64,000 bases of DNA, from contig CALYLX010000079.1 in assembly GCA_944990035.1 (NCBI GenBank), positions 434,001-498,000 of the forward strand. Reading direction: 5' to 3'. Shown one piece after another: positions 22,601 to 29,982 of the stretch. Positions within the stretch are counted from its first letter, which is position 1. Each line of letters begins with the position of its first letter. The notes below the pieces were generated by a model. The model had not been told where the DNA came from. It worked only from the letters and a program-made list of their open reading frames with translations, and did not search any database. The position numbers were made by a program, and so were the translations under genes. This DNA comes from Clitopilus passeckerianus (taxonomy: Eukaryota; Basidiomycota; Agaricomycetes; Agaricales; Entolomataceae).

Positions 22601-25600
22601 TAGTTGGCCTGATTGGCCCGTACACAAGGTAATCCTTTGTGTGTTCCTGCGTAAGTGGGGTTCCTCCTTGGTGAATATTCCGACTGCCGGTTCGTTCTGG
22701 CAGTATGCGATGAGAAAATCTTCATTGATCTCTTCTCCGTCTTCGACTATTCGGAAATAGTCGCTAAGTCCTTCTGATTTTCCGGGATTCTCTTCGGAAC
22801 AATCAGGTGCTGGGGTAGGTGGCGTGTTTTCCTCTAGTAGTTGTTCTCGGATGGCTCTCATCCGCTTGATGTCTACTGCTCGCATCAATGTTTGCGACAG
22901 TCGTTGGGTAATGCGTGATTCGTTGATTTCGAGTGTGCCGTCGCTCCACGATATGATTGGATCTACCCGTTTTAGCCAGGGTAATCCAAAAATCAGGTGG
23001 TCTTTCCCGAGTCCAGTGACAAAACATCTTTCCTTGATGATGGCTGTCCCTATCTTGGCAATAACCCAGGTAAAGTGGGTAATAGTTCCTTGTTTGTTCA
23101 GGGTGCCATCAACGTTTCGTGCTGTAATCGGTTGTCGGAGTGGGAGTAGTGGGAGGTGATGTGTCTTGGCGAAGACGGAGTCGATAAATGACCCTTGCGC
23201 TCCAGAGTCAATGAGAGCTTTTGTGCCGGCGATTGTTGTATTTCCATCTAGGGGGTCTTGTAGAGAGATTGGGATACGCATAGATTCAGCATAAAAATCA
23301 GTAGCTACAAGTACACTGGAAATATCAATCGGGCGAGGAAGTACTGACGTCGGCTTTGCAGTCTTCCTCTTTAAAAACCCTCAGCCTCTGCTTCGGTGTA
23401 GAATTCAGCGGCTTCTTCTTGGGGCATGTCAGCTAGGACTGCTCTGACATATTTGATCAACTCGGCTCCCTTCTCAGGTTTCTTGTGGAATCGGCTGTCA
23501 TTGTTGCTAGGGTAGGTTCTTCCAAAATTCTTCCTTTGAAGACATTGTTGGATCGTGTGACCTTTCTTGGAGCAATAGTAGCACAAGTTGTTCTTCTTGT
23601 GATGTTCTCTTTCCTCCTGGGTGAGGCGGCGTTTGGGTGGATCAGTGGTGAAACGATCAACATCCATAGCCATTGGGTCTCGGGCTCCAGTAGGTGTTTT
23701 GTAAGCACCTTTGACCATATCAGATGTCTTGATGATACGGGTATGTCCCATGATTGTCTTGGCACGTCGCCAGTTGTTGTCAAACTGGACGGCTTTCTTG
23801 ACCCAATCGTCGAATGTGGTAGGAGGGGAATCGGAAAAGAGAATTTTCTCTCGGAGTTTGGGGGTAAGTCCTTCCATGAAGATCTCAATCTTTGCAGTGT
23901 CACCGCTGAGATCAGTTCGTGCAAGAATATTCTTGAAGACGGTGACAAATTCGTCAGCTGTCCCATCCTGTCGTAAGGCTTTGAGTTGGAGGAGTGCGGC
24001 AGCTTTGTCGTCGGTAGGGGAAAAGGCTTCTTTGAATTGGTTGATAAATTCAGCGTAGGTGGCTCTCCTTTCAGCTGCTGAATATTTATCGTGAAATTCT
24101 AATCCCCATGCTGCTGCAGTTCCTTCTTTGAGGAAGGATAGGGCGATGCGAATCTTCTTGTCATCTTCGAGTTGGTTGAGGTTGTTTAGGATGAGGTAGT
24201 CTTCAAGTTCCTGAATGAACTTTCTGGTCTTGGATCGGTCTCCGGAGAACGTTTGGGGTTTGGCTCCAATGTCCTTCTTGTTGTTGTTGTCTTGTGACAT
24301 TTCGTAGTCAAAATCGAAGTCGGTCTCTGGTTCAATTGTTTCTGCACTGGGGCGCTCCTCTGGCTCAGCTGTGGGGCTCTCCTCTAGCTGTTGTTGTACT
24401 TGGTGTTCTTCTTCTTCCTCTTCGGGCAAGACAGAAGCGCTGGTAGACGGGACTAGTGATGGGTTCCTGGATATTGCTGTGGGTAATGGTGCGAAGCGTC
24501 GCTGTTCCTCCTCGTCTACTTCAATGTCGTGTTCTCGTTGAGCTCGGACAATAGCAGGGGTCTTATGAGGTCGTTCAGGGGTAGGGAAGTCTAGAGCGTG
24601 GAAGCGTCTGTTTTCAACGGCAACGGTGGTGAATGTGAATTTGCCAAGGGAGAGAGAGGCGTAGCACCAGCGGTTATTGTTGTGATTAAAACCGCAGTAG
24701 CTTCCGTTGGTGAACTTGTAGACGTTGTTGGTTCCTTCTACTAGAGTGGTATTTCGTGGCGGGTGGTCTGCCCTGTGTACGACCGTGGTGACTGAGTGGT
24801 AGCCGCAACGGCAATCGGCCTGTTGCGTGCTTCTGCTGTGTTGTCGTGGGGTGGGCCTGCGCTAACAATGAGCGGGCCTTCTGAACAGCTTGACCTTTTG
24901 TTAAGGCAGAGCCTAACAACTTAGGTAATACTGTTTACGCTCGATGTCTTTGATAAACAAAGACAGAGATTTGTCAGCAGCTGCGGCTGTACTGACGACC
25001 TGGTGAGATTGACGAAGCAAGGGACTTAAAGGCAAAGTAGAGAACTAAGCAGTTAGGTAGATTGCCTAGGTCAAGCTGAGGAGCCTCGACCAAATGGTAC
25101 AGGTTTATATACCTATCTAGTAGTTCTAAATATAGCACATGCGCAGCATGCTGAGTAAGTAATGAGTCATGCGCAGCATGATGAGTAAGTACATGAGTCA
25201 GTATGACTCAATGCGAGTCAGAAAGAGTCAGATAAGGTATAAGTCTCTCACGATCGTGAGAGATGCGGAGTAAGCATGGAAAAAGATGAAAAATGCGCAG
25301 TGATGCGCAGCATATGTGAGTAATCGTGCATAGGTAAGCGGGCCGGGGTATGTAAGGAGAAACATGTAAGCAAAATCATAACAGGAAAGACGTCATCTGT
25401 TACCTTGGCCTCCCATAAGACCTTCGGCGACCCATTCCGCCACACGCCGCGGACGGCTGAGAAGACCCTGGAGCAACTGGACGCACTTCAAGAAGAGGCA
25501 GACCCTTGGGACGACATCGAGGCCTATCGAATCAATGCGGTTCAGAAATACAGGCTGAACGGCGTACATGAACCGTTTTGGCGCGACTGGCCATTGGCAG

Positions 25601-27303
25601 AGCCGTCGATATTCCTCACGCCAGAACCACTGCATCATTGGCACAAGATGTGGTGGGACCATGATGCTAGATGGTGCATCAACGTGGTGGGTGCCGCAGA
25701 GATTGATTTTCGTTTCTCGGTGCTGCACCCACATACCGGCTTCCGACAGTTCCAAGAAGGCATCTCCAAGCTCAAACAAGTAACTTGTCGAGAGCATCGT
25801 GAAATGCAGAGGTACATCATACCGATTATCGCCGATGCCGTGCCCAAAGACTTCATAATCGCCGTCCGATCCCTCTTGGATTTTCGCTATCTTGGGCAGG
25901 CTCCCGAGATAAGCGAAGCGCTCCTTGACAGGATCTCAGAAGCACTGGACACATTCCATGAGCATAAAGATTCGATTACCGAAAATGGAGGGCGGCGAGG
26001 GAAGAAGAACAAAATGATCGACAATTGGTATATTCCTAAACTGGAATTCATGCAGAGCGTGGTGGCAAACATTCGGGAGAATGGTGTGCCAATGCAGTGG
26101 ACCGCGGAGGTTACTGAGAATGCACACATTCGTGCTGTCAAAGATCCAGCTCGCGCATCGAATAATACCGGGTACGAAGCTCAGATATGCCGCTATCTCG
26201 ACCGACTTGATAAATGCGACCGCTTTGAATTGGGAACTACCTTGAAGGGAGAGGCGACAGAAAGCCTCGATTCTCTTTGGGATGCTCCGTCCAGCCATCA
26301 ACTTGGGGACTCGGAACCCGGAGAGACGGAAGGACGACAAGCTAATGTGCGAGATCCAACCGGGTCCAGTTTGGATTACTTTGCGCTTTCTGCCTCCAAT
26401 CTCCGAGACTCCGTATTGGAGGAATCGAATATCCTTCGACCACTCTGCACGTTTACCACACGGAATCATTCTATAGCCTTTCATTTATCCCGGGATCCTG
26501 CAATTAGACGAACCAAACCCCAGGCAGTATCCGAAACATTCCAGCTCCCTGACCTCATTCCAGCTCTGGCTGAGTACGTCACTCGCATCCGGTTGGGGGC
26601 CAGATTAGATGTCGGTGGGAGGCGCCATGTCGTCCCAGAACCAATCAGCCTTCCGTTCTCTTTGATTGAGGTCTGGAAAAGCGTACGCATTCAAGGGAAG
26701 TCATATTACAAGCCTTATTCAACATTACCGGCACGCACAATCAACGCCTCGCCTCCGGATCCAAACGACGCTGACCCCGCGGGTCGATACGATGCTGCAA
26801 TACTGAATGTCGACCCAGAGAAGATCTGGCCAAGCTCTGGCCTTTGTGGTGCGTGAATACATTCCTCTTAATTATCCAAATCAGAATCAGACCCCTTTTC
26901 TCTTCTAGGTCACCAGGTTGTTCAAACCCAGCTCATCTTTCGAATTGTGCCCACACCTGGACTAGTCAACCTGCCGGACAGGTTCCTAGCCTATGTCCAG
27001 CGATTTGACATAGTGCCACAGCTAAATCAAAGGTTTTCGAGGCGCTCAGGGCCTTTTCCTGAGCCGTCGACCTCAATGTACCTTCTGAAACGTGCACAGC
27101 GGGCGGATGGCTCAAATGTGGGAGACATTGTCCTCCTTTCAAGCCTACGCTCCCATGTGGACCTCGTTCCTCGCTTTGGAGCTGTTGCAAACCGGTGCCT
27201 AACCAGATCAAACATTCTAACCTACAGCCGAGAGGTGTGGTTAAACTCCTTTTTTGAGAAAGAGCTCTACTACGCCCTCAACCAGCTCAATCTGGAGGCT
27301 TGA
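16642..27303 (+). CDS. Plavaka transposase, interrupted by a Gypsy insertion
   Basis: The encoded transposase would cut and join the element ends. ATG 16642 opens with a C2H2-type finger (CMFCGARF..HLRQHMNQPH). An acidic linker follows, then the Plavaka core. Exons by GT..AG signals are 16642-17304, 17368-17664, 17720-18120 joined across the insertion to 25389-26848, and 26909-27303. Family landmarks include LSTDKTNISVMTGG, CVVDTPESALIAG, FGDPFRHTPRTAEKTL, LNGVHEPFWRDWP, FLTPEPLHHWHKMWWDHD and DNWYIPKLEFMQSV. Candidate acidic catalytic residues are in the STDK, VVDT and WTAEVTENAHI segments, which is an inference. Taking out 18121-25388 (the element plus one 5-bp duplication) leaves the reading frame open, so the gene was intact before the insertion. 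As it stands the copy is disrupted on the plus strand. Confidence 0.85.
18116..18120. repeat. Target site duplication GGAAA, left
   Basis: GGAAA directly precedes the LTR at 18121 and recurs at 25384-25388 directly after the other LTR. Five base pairs is the usual duplication length for Ty3/Gypsy integration. Confidence 0.95.
18121..18606 (-). repeat. 3' LTR of the Gypsy element
   Basis: 486 bp, with TG..CA ends (TGTTA...TAACA). Identical to 24899-25383 except for one extra A in a GTAAAGT run. Confidence 0.95.
18607..18618 (-). other. Polypurine tract next to the 3' LTR
   Basis: In element sense GCGAGAGGGTAA ends exactly at the LTR boundary. This is the expected place and composition for the plus-strand DNA primer. 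Confidence 0.6.
18640..19509 (-). CDS. Extra ORF downstream of pol, zinc-knuckle-like C-terminus
   Basis: A 289-codon frame in element sense starts with an ATG at 19509, 38 bases after the pol stop (19548). The N-terminal half is charged and helical (about residues 55-110, possible coiled coil), the middle is proline-rich and basic (KPTRVRL, RPPPPRWF), and the C-terminus has paired cysteine clusters: CYICGGRHRQCHC and CRLCHHRGPGHYPVSC. The second resembles a CCHC knuckle with a longer C-to-H gap (CX2CX6HX4C). The position is that of env in some Gypsy elements, but no signal peptide or membrane segment is seen, so it is not an envelope protein. It may bind nucleic acid. Extra ORFs are not part of the standard Tf1/sushi layout that I know. 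It lies in the transcribed strand and is open throughout. Confidence 0.7.
   Translation of the reverse strand: MSQNASSYDRTIIRNTFKSDTAITALRTHTAWSSNDNPLTAVGEQGTLYQNRRTETRNEVARLRHQFAKTTDDLDQLLDKVDRETEETLTDLFFAIEGTAFLDEFFPERQNWFNNPKETDFETLASNPWGPEESQEEEVTILTARQVCGTLRAFPPVTNLHTAAKIKHNPFVKKEQNDNKENINPNGKPSNAIPLRIRKPTRVRLTNAGEPSPSTVSSQKAPRTGYLANRPPPPRWFRCYICGGRHRQCHCFRFVCRLCHHRGPGHYPVSCPQRYHEGIDRHFWGKGRN
19548..22625 (-). CDS. pol: Pol: reverse transcriptase, RNase H, integrase, chromodomain
   Basis: The frame of 1,025 codons shows RT motifs in order (PYPLPL-like AYPLPLASELIDKL, TKLDIRWGYHNIRI, FGLMNSPGTFQ, catalytic YMDDIL), RT-thumb and RNase H (SDASKHATGAVL, ETERNYEIYDRELLGI, SDHKNL), integrase zinc region (HDLPSAGHPG, CAMCQQMK), integrase catalytic acids (YDFHTDLP, SDRGPQFAS, ERINQEI), the GPF-type end, and a chromodomain near the C-terminus (YEIEAIVAHQ..RYLVKWKGWPSADNEWMPESEL). 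The last is known to steer fungal chromoviruses to chromatin marks. The first codon listed is GTG, not ATG. The frame is open further upstream and overlaps the protease frame, so Pol is probably made by frameshift or splicing from the upstream frames. Confidence 0.95.
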   Translation of the reverse strand: MYGPIRPTTTIRQTVVTHHPATRHHTQQVWIRAKTSISQALEHKREDKEPKKSLDEIIPDYLQDYRKVFEKAASERFPPSRPWDHAIDLKTDFVPKDCKVYPLSPLEQEKLDEFLKENLAKGYIRESNSPQASPFFFVAKKDSEALRPCQDYRRLNEGTIPNAYPLPLASELIDKLKGATVFTKLDIRWGYHNIRIKDGDQWKAAFKTNRGLFEPMVMFFGLMNSPGTFQAMMNHLFRDMIDEGWVIIYMDDILIFSNDPEKHRERTRRVLQRLQDNDLYLKAEKCQFDTTRVEYLGFIIEPNKISMDPVKLAGMRDWPTPTTVKEVRSFLGFGNFYRRFIGKYAEIAKPLNELTKKDKKWEWTNECHKAFTTLKDKFLEAPVLLMPDPTKPFVVESDASKHATGAVLQQRDANGSWHPCGFISKSFSETERNYEIYDRELLGIIRALETWRHYFHGSQHSVVILSDHKNLTYFREARKLNRRQARWNLMLSQFNIKLVHTPGAKMIQSDALSRRPDHIPGEDTDNEDIILLPDKLFLRSIDIELKDEIVHKMVNDKLIVDAIRTAKEDGPPPIRSNLEDWKFDDGILYYKDKCVVPDDEDLRRKIVQRYHDLPSAGHPGQFGTLEKVRKDYWWPGMSVFIKNFVQGCAMCQQMKINRHPTAPPLMPIKSETTRPFSLVTYDFHTDLPESDGFDSIMAVVDHGATKGAIFIPCTKKIDATGTANAYIDNVYRRFGLPDKGISDRGPQFASKVFQEMGRLLGIKLNMSTAYHPQTDGATERINQEIDAYLRIFCAQNPESWSKWITTLEFSYNSRTHSVTKRTPFYLMMGYEPPALPSVAPTSKIPAVDKRIKELLLARDEANAAHALAAQRMAEKITRQFTPFKVGEKVWLEATNLNQGNISKKLAPKREGPFKILEVKGHLTYKLDLPRRWKIHPVIHASLLTRYISTKAHGPSFSKPPPDEIDGIEEYEIEAIVAHQKQGKGRHRYLVKWKGWPSADNEWMPESELRNAKKILTEYKKRKKLT
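22577..23281 (-). CDS. Aspartic protease region of the Gypsy element
   Basis: This frame carries the retropepsin motif ALIDSGAQGSFID and the downstream HLIFGLPWLKRVDPIISW block (ILG-type flap and end). It would process the Gag-Pol polyprotein. The frame is -1 relative to gag and remains open upstream through the gag stop. A heptamer suited to -1 frameshifting lies at that stop (23374-23380). It ends at 22577 and overlaps the RT frame, which is again -1 relative to it. No obvious slippery heptamer was seen for this second change. Confidence 0.85.
   Translation of the reverse strand: MRIPISLQDPLDGNTTIAGTKALIDSGAQGSFIDSVFAKTHHLPLLPLRQPITARNVDGTLNKQGTITHFTWVIAKIGTAIIKERCFVTGLGKDHLIFGLPWLKRVDPIISWSDGTLEINESRITQRLSQTLMRAVDIKRMRAIREQLLEENTPPTPAPDCSEENPGKSEGLSDYFRIVEDGEEINEDFLIAYCQNEPAVGIFTKEEPHLRRNTQRITLCTGQSGQLPQYDRRW
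23371..24300 (-). CDS. gag: Gag with CCHC zinc knuckle
   Basis: From ATG 24300 the product has the retrotransposon Gag domain (KPQTFSGDRSKTRKFI, AAAWGLEFHDKY, FINQFKEAFSP, LREKILFS) and a zinc knuckle CYYCSKKGHTIQQC (CX2CX4HX4C) that binds RNA. Gag forms the cytoplasmic particle. The start is uncertain: the frame is open without an ATG back to 24861, about 35 bases after the primer site, and reads as plausible protein, including an acidic run and a CRCG segment. ATG 24300 is the first in-frame ATG. The frame stops at 23371-23373 directly after a GGGTTTT heptamer. Confidence 0.85.
   Translation of the reverse strand: MSQDNNNKKDIGAKPQTFSGDRSKTRKFIQELEDYLILNNLNQLEDDKKIRIALSFLKEGTAAAWGLEFHDKYSAAERRATYAEFINQFKEAFSPTDDKAAALLQLKALRQDGTADEFVTVFKNILARTDLSGDTAKIEIFMEGLTPKLREKILFSDSPPTTFDDWVKKAVQFDNNWRRAKTIMGHTRIIKTSDMVKGAYKTPTGARDPMAMDVDRFTTDPPKRRLTQEEREHHKKNNLCYYCSKKGHTIQQCLQRKNFGRTYPSNNDSRFHKKPEKGAELIKYVRAVLADMPQEEAAEFYTEAEAEGF
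23374..23380 (-). promoter_or_regulatory. Candidate -1 ribosomal frameshift site at the gag stop
   Basis: In the gag frame the codons read GAG GGT TTT TAA. The heptamer G GGT TTT fits the X XXY YYZ rule and is followed at once by the stop. Slipping back one base enters the protease frame, which is open for 29 codons before its first ATG. Confidence 0.6.
24886..24896 (-). other. Self-complementary primer binding site
   Basis: In element sense AGGTCAAGCTG begins two bases after the 5' LTR. It is the exact complement of 11 LTR bases (25068-25078) that lie about 26 bases after a TATA box, where transcription should start. This is the arrangement of Tf1/sushi elements, whose RNA 5' end primes its own reverse transcription. 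Confidence 0.75.
25104..25111 (-). promoter_or_regulatory. TATA box of the Gypsy LTR promoter
   Basis: TATATAAA in element sense, ending 26 bases before position 25078. The 11 bases from 25078 onward are those complementary to the primer binding site, which supports 25078 as the RNA start. Confidence 0.7.
25163..25210. promoter_or_regulatory. Three TGASTCA (Gcn4/AP-1-type) sites in U3
   Basis: TGAGTCA at 25163-25169 and 25194-25200 and TGACTCA at 25204-25210 fit the binding consensus of Gcn4/Cpc1-like bZIP factors. They lie about 50-100 bases upstream of the TATA box. Control by amino-acid starvation or stress is an inference from the motif only. Confidence 0.5.
25384..25388. repeat. Target site duplication GGAAA, right
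   Basis: Second copy of the 5-bp duplication. Coding sequence of the Plavaka transposase resumes from here. Confidence 0.95.
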
Positions 27304-28132
27304 AAGTCGAAATCACCCTCTCTGATCCCCATCTGTGCCCCGACTCTGCTCGGTATATAGACCGCTTTTGTACTTACATTTCTTAATGACGTCTTTCATC
27401 TCCATTCAAGTTGTCAGTTGTTATATATTGTGTTAATGAAATGTGTTGGAAATAAATTACACGTAGGAGCTTCGTATATCCGCCAGGATCGTCCAGAATT
27501 TGGGCTCCAAGGATCACAGTCAGATAAGCTAGCGGAAACACGCCGGGCGTGTTTGATTCTATTCATTGCACGCATCAGACGCGTCGTCAATATTCGAATT
27601 CAACGGCGGTTGATGAAAGATTGTGAGAATAGAAAGGTAAGCACACTGCGCCACGCACACCTTCCTGCTATTCTCCCCTGAAGACACGTTCAGAAGATTC
27701 AGCTAATGCATTAAATTCTACTACTAGACTCAACTCCATGGGCGCTATTTACCCTGTGAACAAAGGAGCTCTACACAGACAGATTCCCCCCCAGGATCCG
27801 GGGTAGAGTAGCCTTTGTTCGCATTGTAAATAACGCTCCTGGAGGTTGTAGTTTTTCTTCTCTGATACGCGCCCTGGAGCCATATGGCTGCTGACTTGCA
27901 GTCACAGGAAGGATTCAGGCCTACCACTATGGTGTTAGCAATCAAAGCGGACGATAAACACTCGCGTTTTCCGTTCTGGGCTATCTGCCATGTTCAAACC
28001 CTCGACTCCCATTCGAATCGTCACAAAACCAATTAGCGCTGGATCCACCCTTTAGACTTCACTCATCACAACGTAAGTTTCTATTGCCTACTTTCAAACC
28101 CTGTTCAGCGGACTAACAAGCACTCAGCGTCC
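27304..28132. other. Intergenic inside the Plavaka element
   Basis: Between the transposase stop and the dioxygenase start there is no recognised gene. The longest frame (27418-27681, plus) has no known domain. Confidence 0.5.
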
Positions 28133-29575
28133 ATGGCTTCATTTCTCAATGGCCTTCGGGCCATATTTGCCGTTGACCCTCTGAACCTAGGAGATTTGCT
28201 GCAGGTGGCCTATGAGGACGGACCATTAACCATTGAGGAGGATTTAGGCCTCGGAAAGCTCCGGCCTAGCTCACAGAAACGCAAGCACGATCTCGAGAAC
28301 GCCTCGGCTTTGAACCTAGCACCTGCCGCTATCGATAGCTCCATCGTAGAACGATCGACCTCTTCTTCAACAAAGACCGATCAATTGGCTCCTCTAGCTG
28401 CGGCTACCCCTTCCACTCCTCCGTGCGCTGCTTCCGATACTGCCAATCCCTCATCTCCACCGCCTGCAAGTGCGCGCCAGAGCTGGCGAAACGCTAAGCG
28501 TTCCCGGGCCCAACGAAACCAGGCCTCTCAGAAGACACCACTCACCCGCAGAGCCTCCAGTAGGACTCGAGCAGAATACGTCCAACTATCAGAGCCATCC
28601 GAAGTGGCTTCCGATTTTACCGCCAACGATATGCCTGCGCTCAAAGGCGCCTACAAGTCCAAACCTGCCGCTCCTGATGGCGAAGCTCGCAAAGAATACA
28701 AATCCTTGGACCATTTTCTCAAGTGCCACCCGGATTTTCAATTAGAAAGATGGGACGGGATGTGAGTGATTTATCTAATCCGGGGCTCATCCTTGCGTAC
28801 TGAAAGCAAACATCAAGCGAACCCCGTCCAATTCTCGACTCAAACGGCAAAATCTGCGTCACCCTATGCGGGATGCCCAACGAATCCACCTACCGAGACG
28901 CCACCAACGAGGCTCTAGAGGTGATGCTAGAAGCTACCCGTTCCACCCATTTCAATAAGAAAGACGAGACTCACCGAAGAGGCGGTTTTCCGGCCCTCAA
29001 CATTGGAGTAACGTACGGAATTGGGCATCAAGAACCCCGGTTTCTAGAGACGGATCCTTACACAGATATGCTCTGGGGCATTCTACGCAATTCAAGCATT
29101 CGGAGACTGGCGTCTTATGCTAGCAGTAAGTACCTTTTTCGTCTCCGGGTATCCCATTTTAACTGCTTCACCAGGTGTCTTCCAGCTCTGGCAACCAAAC
29201 GTCTACAGGTACTACGCTGAGCGTCTCGACAAGCTCTGGAACCACTTTCCTGACTTGAAGAAGACCAGGATCTTTGGCGACCTCTCCGTTTTCCCCTGTG
29301 CCGCATTTAATTTTGCGGACAATGTTTGGTGCTATAAGCACCGCGATGTGATGAATGTCCCTTTTGGCTTTTGTGCCATCACGGCTCTTGGACGTTTTGA
29401 TTCGACCAAAGGGGGACACATCATGCTATGGGAGCTCAAGCTCGTGATTGAATTCCCTCATGGATCCACCATCCTGGTGCCGTCAGCCACTCTAACGCAC
29501 TCAAATATTCCTGTTCAAGCAAGGGATATACGACTCTCTTTCACACAATTCTGCGCCGGCGGCTTATTCCAATAG
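28133..29575 (+). CDS. TET/JBP-like 2-oxoglutarate/Fe(II) dioxygenase
   Basis: Predicted exons are 28133-28761, about 28819-29125 and 29176-29575, all GT..AG. The N-terminus is Ser/Pro/Lys-rich with a KRKHD and a KRSRAQ patch. The C-terminal domain has the HxD iron motif (YKHRDVMN), GGHIMLWELKLVIEFP, the distal His (ATLTHSNIPVQ) and the 2-oxoglutarate Arg (RLSFTQFCAGG). This matches the basidiomycete TET/JBP group as I recall it; members oxidise 5-methylcytosine in DNA, and the family is known to be expanded and transposon-linked in Agaricomycetes. Here it lies inside the Plavaka element, downstream of the transposase. One oddity: the frame meets TAG at 29573, where relatives usually have a Trp codon, then stays open in the same frame to 29716. 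The protein may therefore be slightly truncated. Confidence 0.65.
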
Positions 29576-29982
29576 GTGGATGCAGGATTTTCGACGGAAG
29601 TTGGACTTCAGTTCGAGAACCCGACCGAATATCGGAGGCTACAGCTCTTGAAGCCGTTGCGATGGGAGGCAGGGTTAGGCCTGATTTCTACTTTGGATGA
29701 CGTCAAGTGGAATTAGCTACATATCTCATCTCTGGATTTTCGTCATTGCTTATCCGTATGTTCAGATTACCAATATTCCATACCATTATTTTCTTCTGTC
29801 GTGATATATCTAATGCGGCACCTAATGCATGTGGAATTGCTTTGAATGAACTTTGAATCTAGTGAGATCACACTGCCTTTCCCACAGTCGTCAAATCAAG
29901 GGCATCCGTATTTCAATTTGGTGCTAATGCAGTTCCAAGTTGAACGTAACGACTCTCTGGTCCTTGTCCAAGTCATATAGGC

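Larger units (their letters stand above)
18121..25383 (-). mobile_element. Chromodomain Ty3/Gypsy LTR retrotransposon
   Basis: The 7,263-bp element is on the minus strand: its 5' LTR is 24899-25383 and its 3' LTR 18121-18606. Order in element sense: LTR, self-complementary primer site, long leader frame, gag, protease, RT-RNase H-integrase-chromodomain, extra zinc-knuckle-like ORF, purine tract, LTR. It is flanked by GGAAA duplications and lies within a Plavaka transposase exon. The LTRs differ by one inserted base in 486, so insertion is recent. The chromodomain and the self-priming arrangement place it with fungal chromoviruses of the Tf1/sushi kind, by knowledge of those families. Gag, protease and RT lie in three successive frames. 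The element may be active or only recently inactive. Confidence 0.95.
24899..25383 (-). repeat. 5' LTR of the Gypsy element (U3-R-U5)
   Basis: 485 bp with TG..CA ends. In element sense U3 is 25383 to 25079 and RNA is predicted to start at 25078. U3 holds a TATA box (25104-25111), three bZIP-type sites and a perfect 20-bp palindrome (25244-25263). Confidence 0.95.

Noticed and set aside
23485..23976. Plus-strand frame of 163 codons
   Set aside because: Antisense shadow of gag, whose zinc knuckle and Gag motifs are clear on the minus strand.
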